A DNA stretch of 64,000 bases from Ceratodon purpureus (lineage: Eukaryota; Streptophyta; Bryopsida; Pseudoditrichales; Ditrichaceae): the NCBI GenBank assembly GCA_014871385.1, contig CM026421.1:10863128-10927127 (forward strand), in the 5' to 3' direction. A model generated the notes under the pieces. That model worked only from the letters and a program-made list of their open reading frames with translations, did not search any database and was not told where the DNA came from. Made by a program: the position numbers and the translations under genes. Positions 11,301 through 22,575 of the stretch are shown one piece after another. Every line of letters begins with the position of its first letter. Within the stretch, counting starts at the first letter, position 1.

Positions 11301-12098
11301 AGGGGTGCTAAGCCCACCCCTGCCCCGACCTATAGCGGTGTATGGCACAGCAGAAGGAGGAACCTCGACATAACCGAGGACTTCTTTTTCTGCCCCGACG
11401 ACATTGAGAGGTGCGTGAAGGGGACAAGGCGCAAATGGGTGAACTGGTACGATTTATCGAGAAAGGAAGGATTTCCACCCATCCCAACAGTATGGCCTGT
11501 GAAACTTGGGACGAACCTGAAAGACTGTGAGATTCTTGCCTTGGAGGAGGCAGGGTTTCAGCTCCCACAGAAGAAACCAGTCTCGCCTAGGAGGCTCTTC
11601 ACCTCCGACCCCCCTCCGCGAAACCTAGACTCGGTTCCGGTGCCTGCAGAGGCTGACCGGTACCCTGGAAAGAGAGACGGGAAGATTGTCAAGCGGACTG
11701 CGACTCGTCCTAATCCGCAGCAGAGGCTGTCCATGGCCTCCTCCGACTCCCTCAAAGCACGACTGCGGTCTATCACCATGATTCCTCATCCCGGCCACGG
11801 CTGCATCATCGCGCTAGACTCCGGTGCTCCTCCCAATGTGACGAAATACCAGATCACCATCAGCTCCCTCCCCGGCTGCACATGCCCAGCATTCAAGAAA
11901 ACAATGACGAAGTTCCGTGGGAGGGTTCAATTTACATACTGCAAGCATATGTATTACGTCCTCTTAAAGGTATGCCTGCGTGACCCGGATGTGGAACTTT
12001 TCATCCATGCACCGACCTTTAGCTTCAACGAAGTGAAGTTACTCCTCGAGAGTGGAATCTTGACACACCCCTTGGCGGAGCCCTACGAGACAGTCTAG
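8341..12098 (+). CDS. Mutator-like (MULE) transposase-family protein with SWIM zinc finger
   Basis: Two exons, 8341-10506 and 10596-12098, joined by an 89-bp intron (GAG|GTAACC ... CTCAG|AAA) in phase, give 1222 aa from ATG 8341. Residues 141-160 contain a VKVE sumoylation-type site followed by VINLSSDDD, a classic SUMO-interacting motif. Residues about 297-386 form a Cys/His-rich GCM/WRKY/FLYWCH-like finger ending HTH. The MULE DDE core follows: D559 in VYDSTY, D608 in FMADSAQANW, CQFH at 637-640, and E739 in CNLAETVHNKW. A SWIM finger (CTCPAF ... YCKH) lies at about 1150-1175. FAR1/FHY3-type plant proteins and MULE transposases share this order. I see no long terminal inverted repeats around it, so it may be a domesticated or ancient copy; the frame is open throughout. 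Confidence 0.85.
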
Positions 12099-12319
12099 AA
12101 TTTGCCCTTTCTAATTTAGACCATTACGACGTCGCAGTGGTACACTGCTTTTGTTTTTAATCGAGTCTGACTATGACTCAGTAATACATGATTTGATTTG
12201 CCATTAATGTAAAAAAAAAGTGACACCTGGCCGAGTAATTGTCGTCGCACATCTTGTCCACCATTCTTATTCCACAAATAATTACTTTATTACCATGCAC
12301 TTTCTGAAAGAATATTACA

Positions 12320-12763
12320 TCACATGAATCGGATGCGGCTTGGCCGTCCTTTTGATATTTCTACATAGCTACTTTTAGTTTCCATCGGACGGACGACGCA
12401 TTCATCCAGACGTGGACCTGACGAAGAACCTCGACCAGGCCGAGGAATTTTAATGACTGGACTGGACCCCACACGTCCACAGATTGCGGATCTCGAATAA
12501 GTCCCCGGAGGAATTCTGCCAACCCTGGAATAAGCATGGCTTGGAAGGGACTTGGACTCAACCTCCTTAGTGGGCGATTTGTCGAGCGCCCCCGTAACAG
12601 TACATGGCACCACATCAAGCCCACCGCTATGTCCACCTTCTACCGGTTTAGGAGGCGATGGTCGTGGCTTCAGCAACAACTCGTCACCCTCATCTTCAAG
12701 AAAAGGTTCAAATGGCCCACCCTCATCACCTAGGGATACAACCCCAAAACCGACTTCCTCCAT
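12320..12763 (-). CDS. Hypothetical protein, about 147 aa
   Basis: A minus-strand frame from ATG 12763 reads MEEVGFGVVSLGDEGG, an acidic segment, KPRPSPPKP, then a Ser/Arg/Gly/Pro-rich half (RIPPGTYSRSAICGRV) and ends in SRIRFM. The frame can be extended upstream to 12850. I recognise no domain. It is convergent with the MULE-like gene, whose stop lies 220 bp to the left. Composition is more protein-like than the other frames of this stretch, but there is no independent support. Confidence 0.4.
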   Translation of the reverse strand: MEEVGFGVVSLGDEGGPFEPFLEDEGDELLLKPRPSPPKPVEGGHSGGLDVVPCTVTGALDKSPTKEVESKSLPSHAYSRVGRIPPGTYSRSAICGRVGSSPVIKIPRPGRGSSSGPRLDECVVRPMETKSSYVEISKGRPSRIRFM

Positions 12764-13065
12764 GGCGAAAACGGTATGCACCCCACCCCAAACCCTGAAC
12801 ATTCCACCAGCTAACAAACGAGAGTGAGAGAGGAAAGGCTCCAGAGTCATCCATTTATTCCAGTGAAATCACAAAAGACCCCGTCATTCACGCCTTGCCG
12901 CACAATTTCGAGACCAGTACTTGGTGGGCAGACCCAAAAAACCCTTTAACAGAACCCGGAAAGTATCCCACATTCAAGGAATATTCCTTGGAATATTCGA
13001 AAAGATTCTATTTTCATCGTCTTTTATTCTATTTTTAGTAAAAAAAATTCCATTTTTAGAATCTG

Positions 13066-13136
13066 CTCTCCATTTTCCGCTCTAAGAGCAGAAAATCTCT
13101 GCTCTCCGCTCTCCGCTCTCCGCTCACCGCTCACAT
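13066..13136. repeat. CTCTCCG heptamer cluster, copy 1
   Basis: Repeats of GCTCTCC/CGCTCTC, ending CGCTCACCGCTCACATACAAGC. A reverse-complement relative with the same order of variants lies at about 47468-47518, next to a gypsy relic. Sharing of the flanking words (GCTCTCCATT at one end, GCTCAC-TAC at the other) suggests a dispersed repeat and not two independent microsatellites. Confidence 0.6.
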
Positions 13137-14276
13137 ACAAGCTTCCCTCCCACAGAGACCAAGACATAGCACATGTCGAAACTGTATTTCCTTTCTTTGA
13201 GGTCGTTGCTTCGCAACTTTGAGATGATCGATACACAGAGAACTCCAGCATTTTGATTTCGTTGCCACTATATCCTTCGAGTGAACAATGGCATGCTTTT
13301 CTCACAATAGTTATGATTTTGTACTGAACCTTCACTTACAATATTTGCCATGTATATATATTGTGTCAACTTGAAGTCCGGATCCGGTTGCATATACTTA
13401 CACTGAACGAGGGTATCTTCGGTGGTAAATATTGCTGAGTTTACCAGAACTAGGTGAAACACGCGAGTTACTGTTCGGAATCAAAAACTCTGCTCATCCT
13501 CGTATCGTCCATTCCGCTATATGGATGATATCGTCGTGCTTTACCCTAAACCGAAATTGGATTCCAACGTCACTACCTCGGTAAAATTGGACATAGTAAC
13601 TTAACAACGAAGACTTTGTCAGCAGCAACTCCGCTGCCAGCTCTGGAATTAGCAACCCCGTCTGATTGGCTCCGAGAAAAAGTTTCTACAGTTACACTCA
13701 TCTACAGTCCCATTCTGGCAGAGACTTCGTTTGCCTACACCAAAAAATTCTGCCAACCAATAAGATTTGAGCGATTTTAATAGATGAACACCAAAGAATT
13801 CTTCTGGTGTATTCCCTCGGTGTACTTACAGGCGATTTCCACTAGTGATTAGTTATGGTCAATTATATCATGGAAGAGATTTTGCAAGGAATCCAAAAAT
13901 GCCATAGTTCACAGGAGAAGTCCCAACTTTGCTAGAAGCTGTAACCTTTCTTCTCCAGCCAGAAACATAAATTTTCACTAGTACAAAAGGCCCTGTCTCT
14001 AAATCCCCCTGTTGTCTTTACTGCATGGGGCAATATTGCCTCCTATTTTTGACCGGTTGAGGCCCCACCTCAAAAATAAACCCCCTTCTCCAATGGTTTT
14101 TAATTCCCAAGGAGGTCCCCCTAGGGTAATTTGGGGCCGTAGGGGGTGGAGATGAACAGTGGATTGCATTTAAGACAGCAGGGGGTTTTGAGCCCTCCTA
14201 CAAAAGTTGCTCTATTACACCTCAATAGAACACCTATTCCACTAGTATTTCATGATTTCATAATAAATGTTCTCTC

Positions 14277-14377
14277 CAAGATTAGTGTTGTAACACTAAA
14301 AGTGACGTGTGACATTTAGTGACTTGGTTTGCAATTGGTGTTTACAACACTAATAAACAGAATCAACACTAATCTTG
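14277..14377. mobile_element. Small foldback/MITE-like element
   Basis: A perfect 14-bp inverted repeat, CAAGATTAGTGTTG at 14277-14290 and CAACACTAATCTTG at 14364-14377, bounds 101 bp. Internal copies of AACACTAA/TTAGTG strengthen the hairpin. No coding capacity. Target duplications are unclear, so the family is not assigned. Confidence 0.5.
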
Positions 14378-14810
14378 TGTAACGAGATTTTACAGGGAAA
14401 AAAAGAGGGTAAATGGAAACTTCTGATAAGGAAAAAACGGATCAAGAGTCTGCGTCCCCTTTCGCCTCCACATGTGCACAGTCTACAATATCTTGTGAGC
14501 CTAAGAGAAATGACAGGTGAACGGTGATAGGGTCTCCCAACCTCCTTGGGGTCCTAAGACCGCGAGAATAATAATGGAAGGGAAAAAGTGAGGGACTGAG
14601 GCGCGATTATCGGTGGGAAACAATTTACAGTAAATGGTGGGAAAAGCGAGACAAGCATTATTACGTAGGACAGTACTCTGCCCGCTGCCCGTTCTGCCCG
14701 CAAACCAGAAGCAAAGAACGAAAGAACAAGGACCTCGGGCTGCCCGTACTCGACGCGTCCCGTCGACAACGACCGGGAGAGCCGGTCACATCCACCACTG
14801 CTTCTCTCAG

Positions 14811-16936
14811 AAGCCAGCCGCAAGCTCGCTCCAGTCTTTCACGTCTCTCCTCCGAGCTGCTCGATTTTCTCCATTTCCGTCGTCGGTGGCGGTGCATCTG
14901 CCATTCATACGCTATTGAATCGATCTGTTGGGCTTGAAGAATCGCTGCAAACAGGGCGCCCTTCTACTTCACTCGTTGCGCAAGCTGCTCTTGCTGCAGT
15001 TGCCAAAGCTGCCTGGGAACCAGGTAGTGTGGATTCGCCGAAGGACCTCGGAAAAGAATACAGGGACTCTTTCGAGGTGTTGAATAATAGTGGGGATGTC
15101 ATAGCTCGAGGCTTACGGCTCAGAAGGTCAGCGTCTTTGAATCTCGGATCGGAACCAGTTGCGGATGAAGCGATAAGCATCCGGAGAGTGAAAAGTGAAT
15201 CGGATTTGAGAGCTGGCATGAAGGGAATAGAAAGTGAACCACTCTTGAGACTTGTTGAAAGTGATCTTCGAGGATTTAGAAGTGAACCAGACTTAAGGTC
15301 CTGTGCGAATGAAGACGATTCGTCTGAGCTTTCAACTCTTACGATCACTACTGCAGACGGAGTTGTTGTTCTTCACACACCAAGGGGTGGAAGTCCACCC
15401 CCATCAACAATCCAAGAAGACCACATCCAAACCTTACAGCAACCTATTGTTTACGAAGGAGATGGGCAGAAGAAACCTCTAGTCTTGGGTATGTTGGAAT
15501 TTGAACAGGTTGGAGATGAAACGAAGCGCGATAATCCAGTGGAAGGGCCTAATCCTTCTCCCGAGAAAAAAGAAACCGGCACCCTGCTTACTGCGGGAAG
15601 TGGTGGATGGTGGTGGCCGTATCTCTTGCGACGTCCCAAAACCCCTGAGATGAATGGTTCCTCTCCAAGAATTTCCCAAGAGGAGTTCATGGCAGCTACA
15701 AAGGCAGGAGTGGACAGCGCAATGGTCAGTAATATTGTCAATAGTAGTGCCTACTATTTCCGCTTAAGGAAGAATAGAGTGCGCTCGTACGTGCCCACTT
15801 CTCAAATGCTCGCGTCCATGAAACTCAAGGAAGGGAAGAACCGCATCACATTCACATTCGTCACACAGGTGTTTGGCACACAGCAGGTCCTTGCTCTAAC
15901 TTCTGGAGTTTGTTTCCTGTACCCTTCCTACCGTGATACCTATACCTTCGGTGATCTAAACTGGTTCGATGCACAAGGTTACACATAGACTTTCTTTCAC
16001 CTGTTTTTCATCTGCAATATTGGATTCAGTTCGATGCTAGTCTGATCGTTCCTGGTACAGTGAACGTTGGATTTGAGTGATCTGCAAACATTGATGTCGT
16101 AATTTATGTGGTACAGGTTGATGCCCGTATCTATCTCTGGAAGTGGAACACACGTGTGGTTATCTCGGATGTGGATGGCACGATCACCAAGTACGTTCAG
16201 TTTTTGAAACTAGATTCTAAGCAATTTCTATCATGTATACTTATGATGCATACGTTGCGTATATATATCTTCTCATTCTCATTGGCCAACAGTCGGAGTG
16301 CTCTCTAAGGTCTAGAAGTGGTAGTGGAGATGCCACCGTTCTATTTTGTTATGACGGAAGAATTTCTTAAACTTGTCTTTGCTATGCTTGATAAGATTTT
16401 ATGCAGTTCTGTTAATGCTAGTTAGTTTCTCATGATTTTCTTTTGAATCGAATCTGTGATTGTGTGATTGTGCCGTAGGTCAGATGTTCTGGGACAGGTG
16501 ATGCCTTTGGTGGGCAGGGACTGGACGCAATCAGGAGTCACCCGTCTGTTCTCTGCTATTAAGGTGCTTTACCATTTCCTTTTTGGGATCTAATTATGGT
16601 CGACTGATTTTGTTGTTGGTAGTTAGCTTGAGTAGAAAGAGTAAATTTTTCGTTGTCTGCAATTCTAGGAAGAGTCTTGATTCCAATAGTTTTGCATTCT
16701 ACACGTTTTATCATGCTTTTCTACTTCATGGATATCTACCAACACGTTAAGCTGTATGGGAACTATGTTCTATTCTCTAACATCTTTGCTCTGAATGATA
16801 TTGCTAGTACCATTGTAGCTGATATTAATTGTTGGTGCTCATCATGCAGGAAAATGGATACGAAGTTATGTTTTTGAGCGCTCGTGCAATTTCTCAGGCA
16901 TATTTGACCCGCCAGTTTCTGTTGAACCTGAAACAG
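14811..16936 (+). CDS. PAH: Lipin/PAH phosphatidate phosphatase, partial (catalytic LNS2 part)
   Basis: Exons: about 14811-15886, 16117-16190, 16479-16563, 16850-16936, all GT/AG with matching phases. The first exon has no ATG for the first ~100 codons after TTG 14915 and stays open upstream to a strong acceptor (CTTCTCTCAG, 14801-14810), so it is probably internal. The reading gives TPTSQ-type residues (here [17 protein letters not shown]), [17 protein letters not shown], the Mg-dependent DVDGTIT catalytic motif, [15 protein letters not shown], and [18 protein letters not shown]. These match plant PAH1/PAH2, which convert phosphatidate to diacylglycerol. The Cys/His-free N-LIP start and the C-terminal half of LNS2 after LLNLKQ are not visible. 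A copia element begins 313 bp after the last exon. It is either a gene with very long introns or a gene fragment. Confidence 0.85.
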
Positions 16937-17249
16937 GTGAGCAAGTGCAGTTTTTTAGCTATGCAACAATATGCTTACATACAAGACTCCTTTAATTCCT
17001 TAATATACCGGGCAACCAGGGTCGTTATATCTTTGATCAATGTAAGTCATCAATAATGTCTCAGTTTACACTCAATTTTCTGGTTTTACCACAAACACGC
17101 TTTGGTATTTCAAGCACCAAAAGCAACTATTCTTAAAATGCCGGATAATTGAAGATAGATAGATAGAAACTCCGACCAGCTACATCACACCTTCGGAGGA
17201 TCAACGACGTGCTTGTGATCAAAAACGTGAGCCAGTTGCTGCCCAGGTA

Positions 17250-17485
17250 TATTGGAGTTAGTTCATTAGGCACACCACACTTGGATGAATATCATTCATG
17301 TTGGATGTTAGGCAGAGATGAAACCCTTGTCGACAGCATGAGGACTCTCTCTCTCTCCTGAGAGCTGTCTGTCTGTACACTTACCTTTCTCTGAGTAACA
17401 TGAGCAGTGTCCGTTGAGTCTCAGCTATGGCGTAATAGTGTTTCTGTGCTGTGTATTGATGAGGTCTGGTATAGTAATTCCAATA
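17250..17485 (+). repeat. Copia 5' LTR
   Basis: 236 bp, with short inverted ends TATTGGA/TCCAATA and an internal CTCTCTCTCT run. Nearly identical to 22340-22575. Confidence 0.95.
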
Positions 17486-17574
17486 GGTTATGGGACCTAG
17501 CTCGCGCTGAAGTGCTGTGCATTCTGGTGTTTATTAGGGATTTTTCTGAGTCCAGTAGAAGTCAGGAAGTCACC

Positions 17575-20500
17575 ATGGCAGAAACGATTGAGGTTAAGGA
17601 GACAGCAGCCGTAGATAAGTATGATGGCAGTAATTTCGAGATGTGGAAGATGCACATGACTTTCATCTTCAAGTCGCGTGATCTTTGGTCGATTGTCGAC
17701 GGTACCAGCAAGAAGACGGCAGCCGCTGATCAGGATGCTTGGGAGAAGAAAGACAAGACCGCCGCTGTGGCCATTCTCAATGCCATTACTAAGAAGCACA
17801 AAGAAGAGGTGATGAGTTGTTCTACTTCTGCTGAGATGTGGTCACAGTTGTTAGCATTTCATCAGAAAACCTCTGAGGACTGCGTTATAGGTTTACAAGA
17901 GCAGTTCTATCGTTGTAAATTGGTTGAGGGAGAATCTGTGGTCAGTTATATTAGTAAGGTTCAACACCTTGCTAAGCAGCTTACTGCTCTTGGCGAGACA
18001 GTAACTGATCGTCAGCTTATGGCTAAGATCAGAGTCGGTCTCACTCCTTCTTTCGATTCTTTCTTGCTTGCTTGGGACAATGTTCCAGCAGCCGATCAGA
18101 AACTGACCATATTTCAGCAACGCTTAGTCAAACGTCAGGAGTGTCTCAAACTGCAAAGCTCTTCTCCGTCTACTTCTGAATTTCCCATTGAGCAGGCCCT
18201 CTTTACGAAGAGTAATGCCACTCAGAATCGCTCAGACTTACGGAAAGACCTCACTCCCGAACAGAAGTTAGCGAAGCTCAACCGTCTTGAGAATCGCAAG
18301 AAGAAAACTCGTTGTTACAAGTGTGGTCAGAAAGGGCATTGGGGAGGTGAATGTCCTAACTACAGTGATGATTCCGAGAGTGATCATAGTTCCAAAAATC
18401 CCCGTGGAAGAAAACCTACTCCCCCTGTTTCTTTCTCCAATAGTCGTAACCACAAGAAATCCTATCGCCGATCACAAAGAAGCCATGCTCATCTGACAAC
18501 CAGTCGAATTACTGGTGATTCACTTTCTGATTCTAGTGAAGTCTCGAGTGAAGCATATTGTGTCACGACTGCTTCTGATCAGGCTGATTCTTCTTGGTAT
18601 GCGGATTCTGGCGCTACTGAGTCCATGACAGACAAGCGTCACTGGTTTCACACCTTCAAAGACATACCCGATCACCAATGGAGTGTTACTATTGCCGATG
18701 GCCATAAGGTTTGGGTGCGTGGCCTTGGTAACATTATTGTTTACAGCTTCGTGAATGGCCAGGTTTTTGAAGAAACTCTTAAGAATGTCCTCTACGTTCA
18801 TGATAAGATTGGATAAGAACCTTATCTCAATCAGCCAGATGATGGATCTTAATATTGCAGTTGTATTCTTAAAGGATACTTGCAAAATGATTTCCCACTC
18901 TGGTAAGGGCCGGCTGATTTTTACAAGACGGCGTGAGAATTCTCTCTGGCGACTAGACATTCAGAGCAAACCTCAGACTAGCTCTGCGAATGTGGCCAGC
19001 AGTAGCACCGCTGTTCTTCCTTCTTCTCCGCCCGTTTTAACTCGTGCTGATCACCTTCTTCGTCGGTGGCACAATCGCCTGGGGCATGCAAGTGTGGCTA
19101 CCATTTTAAAAATGGTTAGAGACGAGGTTGTTATTGGTCTTAGCATACCTTCAAATGCTAAACTCGACTTCTGCTCTAGCTGTGTTAAAGGCAAGCAACA
19201 CCGAGTTCCATTTCCTGTTCATAAGGAGCGGCGACGTGCCTCTCTTCCGGGAGTATTCTTCCATTCCGACATCAGTGGACCAATACAGGTTCCCAGTCTT
19301 GGTGGCCATCGTTACTTTGTTACATTTAAAGATGATCATTTTGGCTACCGCATTGCTTTCTTAATGACTAAGAAGAACGAAGTCTTCGAGTGCATTCAAC
19401 GTCTCTACCGCTATATTCAGCAAGCTACGGACCAACGGCTTTTGAAGTTTCGCAGCGACAATGGCACCGAATATACAGATCATCGTGTTCAAGATTTCTT
19501 TGCTCGAAAGGGAGTCACTCATGAATTTACAGTTCCTTATACTCCAGAGCAGAACTCTGTTGCTGAACGGGACAACAGGACGATCATGGAAATGGTGCGA
19601 TGCATGTTACTTGATCGCAATATCAGCAATCGTTTTTGGGGAGAAGCTCTTGCAACAGCTGTTTATACTCTCAACAGAGTTGCTTCTCGTGTCTTACGGG
19701 GCTTGACACCTTATGAGCTCTGGTTTGGTGAAGCACCTGATATTAGTGATCTTCGTGTCTTTGGCAGTATTGCCTATGCACATGTTCCAAAGGAACTTCG
19801 AAAGAAGCTCGACAGCAAGACAAAGGAGTGTATCTTTTTAGGATACTCTAGTACCTCCAAAGGCTACCGGCTATGGTGTCCTTCCAGAAATGGAGTTATT
19901 ATTAGTCGTGATGTTATTTTTGATGAAGATTCTGTGGAATTATCCACCTCTTCGATTCATGCATCAGCGGAGGCTCCTCTTCAAGATCTCAGCGTTCTTC
20001 TTACTTTTCCCGAAACCTCTCGTATTCCAGATCAGACATCCTCTTCGGTCACTGTTCCTACTGATTCTCATTCTCTTTCTGAGTCTCAACATCGTTCCAC
20101 TGATCCTTCTACGACAAGTGACATTCAGCCTCACTCTGCTGCACTTCGAGATTCTACCAGTGGGAGTCCTCGTAACTCTGTTGGACTTCGAGACTCTACT
20201 AGTGGGAGTCCACTTAACTCTGTTTCACCTTTACTTCCACTATCTGTTCCGTCCTTTTCTTCACCTGTAGGTGCTGATACTCGTTTTCAAGTCGCTCTAC
20301 ATGGTAGTTGTTCTTCAGAACATTCCTCTTTGGAGGCATCTCTTGCTCCAAATAATCGCTGTCAAGAATCTTTTAGCGATGGTGGCAAAACTGCTGGTTC
20401 CTCTGGCAGTAGGAGCCAATCTCATGCTCCTTCTCATACATCTCGTGAGGACTCTGTTGATAGCCTTAATCCTGACACCAAGCTTCGTAGTCTTTCTTCT

Positions 20501-22177
20501 ATTTACAGAGAGCTCGATGCTACTGCTGGTGACCAGCTTCTTGCTACTACTCTTAGCATTCCTCCTGGAGAAACTCATCAGAGTCATTCTTATGCTGCTT
20601 ACGTCAATACTGCTTCTCTGATAGAAGAACCAAAGACTTATACTGCTGCTATGAAGAGTGATCAAGCAGAGCAATGGGCAGCTGCTATGACTGACGAGTA
20701 TGATTCGCTGATCAAGAATCACACCTGGGATCTTGTTGATCTTCCTTCAGGGCGTACTACAGTGCAGAATAAATGGGTTTATAAATGTAAGCCCAAAGCT
20801 GATGGTTCTATTGATCGTTACAAAGCTCGGCTTGTAGCTAAAGGCTACAGTCAATCTTATGGTATCGACTATGATGAGACATATGCTCCGGTAGCAAAGG
20901 CCGATAGCATTCGCACCTTATTATCAATTGCAGCTGCGGAAGACTATGAGCTTGTTCAATTTGACATTAAGACAGCCTTTCTTCATGGTGATTTGTCTGA
21001 AGACATATACATGGATCAACCATTGGGATTTGAACAACCTGGTGGTAAGGTTTGTCACCTACGGAAGAGTCTTTACGGTTTGAAACAAGCTAGTCGATGC
21101 TGGAAACAGAAGTTCAATACTTTCCTTGTTCGGTATGATCTTCGCCCAACTACAGCCGACCCTTGTGTTTATGCATCTGCTGGTGAACCTACCATTCTGC
21201 TTGCGATTGTGGTGGATGATGGACTTGCTGCTTGCAAGGATACTCTGCGACTTACAACTATGATTTCTTACCTTCGGGAGCATTTTGAGGTCACCTCTGG
21301 TCCTGCCGATGTTTATGTTGGCATGCGTATTACTCGTGACCGGTTCACTCATCGTCTTTGGATTGATCAAACTCGGTTCATTCTTACCATGTTGGCGAAA
21401 TATGGGTTTAGTGATACTCACCCTGTTTCGACCCCGGCTGATGTGAACGTTCACCTTCAGTCTCCACCGAAGGATGATGACACCTCCATTCCTGATTTTC
21501 CATATCAGAATTTGGTGGGTTGTTTACTATACATCTCGTGCATTACTCGTCCTGATATTTCTTTGGCAACTACGACTGTTTCTCAGTATAACAGCAATTA
21601 CCGAGAGATTCACTGCACTGCTGTGCGTCGAATCATGAAATATTTGCATGGCACTGTAGACTTTGGAATCTGTTACTCTGGATCATCTACTCCGAATGTT
21701 CTTTCTACCTATGCCGATGCCAACTATGCTGGTGATCTGGATGATCGTAAATCTAGAACGGGTTGCATTTTATTGCTCAATGGTGGACCTATCAGTTGGT
21801 TGAGTCGCAAGCAGCAATGTACAGCGAGTTCGACAACTGAGTCTGAATATATTGCCGCTGCTACTTCCTCCAAGGAGACTAAGTGGCACCGTTGTCTTCT
21901 GATGGAGATGGGTCATATCCAGCGACTTCCCACCAAGCTTTATGGAGATAATCAAGCTGCTCTACGACTTGTTCTTAATCCTGAGTATCACAAACGAACG
22001 AAGCACATTGATGTTGCTTATCATGTTATTCGGGAGCACCAGCAGCGAGGAATTGTCAGTGTGACTTACGTTAATACTCATCAGCAGCTGGCTGATATTT
22101 TAACCAAGCCTCTGACTCCTGACAAGTTTTGCAAGCTTTGCACCTCATTGAACCTCATCAAGATCTCACAAGACTGA
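17575..22177 (+). CDS. Copia gag-pol coding region (element relic)
   Basis: Parts in copia order. Gag begins with MAETIEVKETAAVDKYDGSN, and a CCHC knuckle (CYKCGQKGHWGGEC) lies at about 18.3 kb. The aspartic protease motif WYADSGATESM is near 18.6 kb. Integrase has its HHCC finger near 19.1-19.2 kb and core motifs DISGP, SDNGTEY and NSVAE at 19.27-19.56 kb. Reverse transcriptase runs about 20.77-21.3 kb with FDIKTAFLHG and VVDD. RNase H is at about 21.7-22.0 kb (YADANYAGD, TESEYIA, YGDNQAA), ending with ADILTKPL. Integrase before reverse transcriptase is diagnostic of Ty1/copia (Pseudoviridae-type). Coding capacity is close to complete, with about one break. Confidence 0.9.
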
Positions 22178-22339
22178 GTGGGAGAAATATCCTTTCTAGT
22201 TTTTAGTTTCTTTTGTTTTTGATTAGCTTTTTAGAATTCATCTAGTCTGTAGAAAAATAAAACCTAGAAAATGAGACTAAACGAAAACTCTTTGGTAAGC
22301 CAGTCTTATGACTTTGATGGTGTACCCAATGAGTGGGAG

Positions 22340-22575
22340 TATTGGAGTTAGTTCATTAGGCACACCACACTTGGATGAATATCATTCATGTTGGATGTTA
22401 GGCAGAGATGAAACCCTTGTCGACAGCATGAGTACTCTCTCTCTCTCCTGAGAGCTGTCTGTCTGTACACTTACCTTTCTCTGAGTAACATGAGCAGTGT
22501 CCGTTGAGTCTCAGCTATGGCGTAATAGTGTTTCTGTGCTGTGTATTGATGAGGTCTGGTATAGTAATTCCAATA
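22340..22575 (+). repeat. Copia 3' LTR
   Basis: Same 236-bp sequence as the 5' LTR and followed directly by the AGGTA duplication. Confidence 0.95.

Larger units (their letters stand above)
12851..14800. other. Intergenic region with no recognised gene
   Basis: Mixed-composition DNA without a convincing ORF. It contains a CTCTCCG-type heptamer cluster at about 13066-13136 and a small hairpin element at 14277-14377 (listed separately). The last 200 bases before 14800 are GC-richer, as expected near a gene start or exon. I looked here for the lipin N-LIP exon (MN-VG...PFHPFGGAVD) and did not see it. Confidence 0.45.
17250..22575 (+). mobile_element. Ty1/copia LTR retrotransposon, young
   Basis: Bounded by 236-bp LTRs that begin TATTGGAG and end TCCAATA, flanked by the 5-bp target duplication AGGTA (17245-17249 and 22576-22580). 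The LTRs differ at about one site, so the insertion is recent. A purine-rich tract (GAGTGGGAG, 22331-22339) precedes the 3' LTR. It looks nearly whole, with about one interruption of the coding region. Confidence 0.95.
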
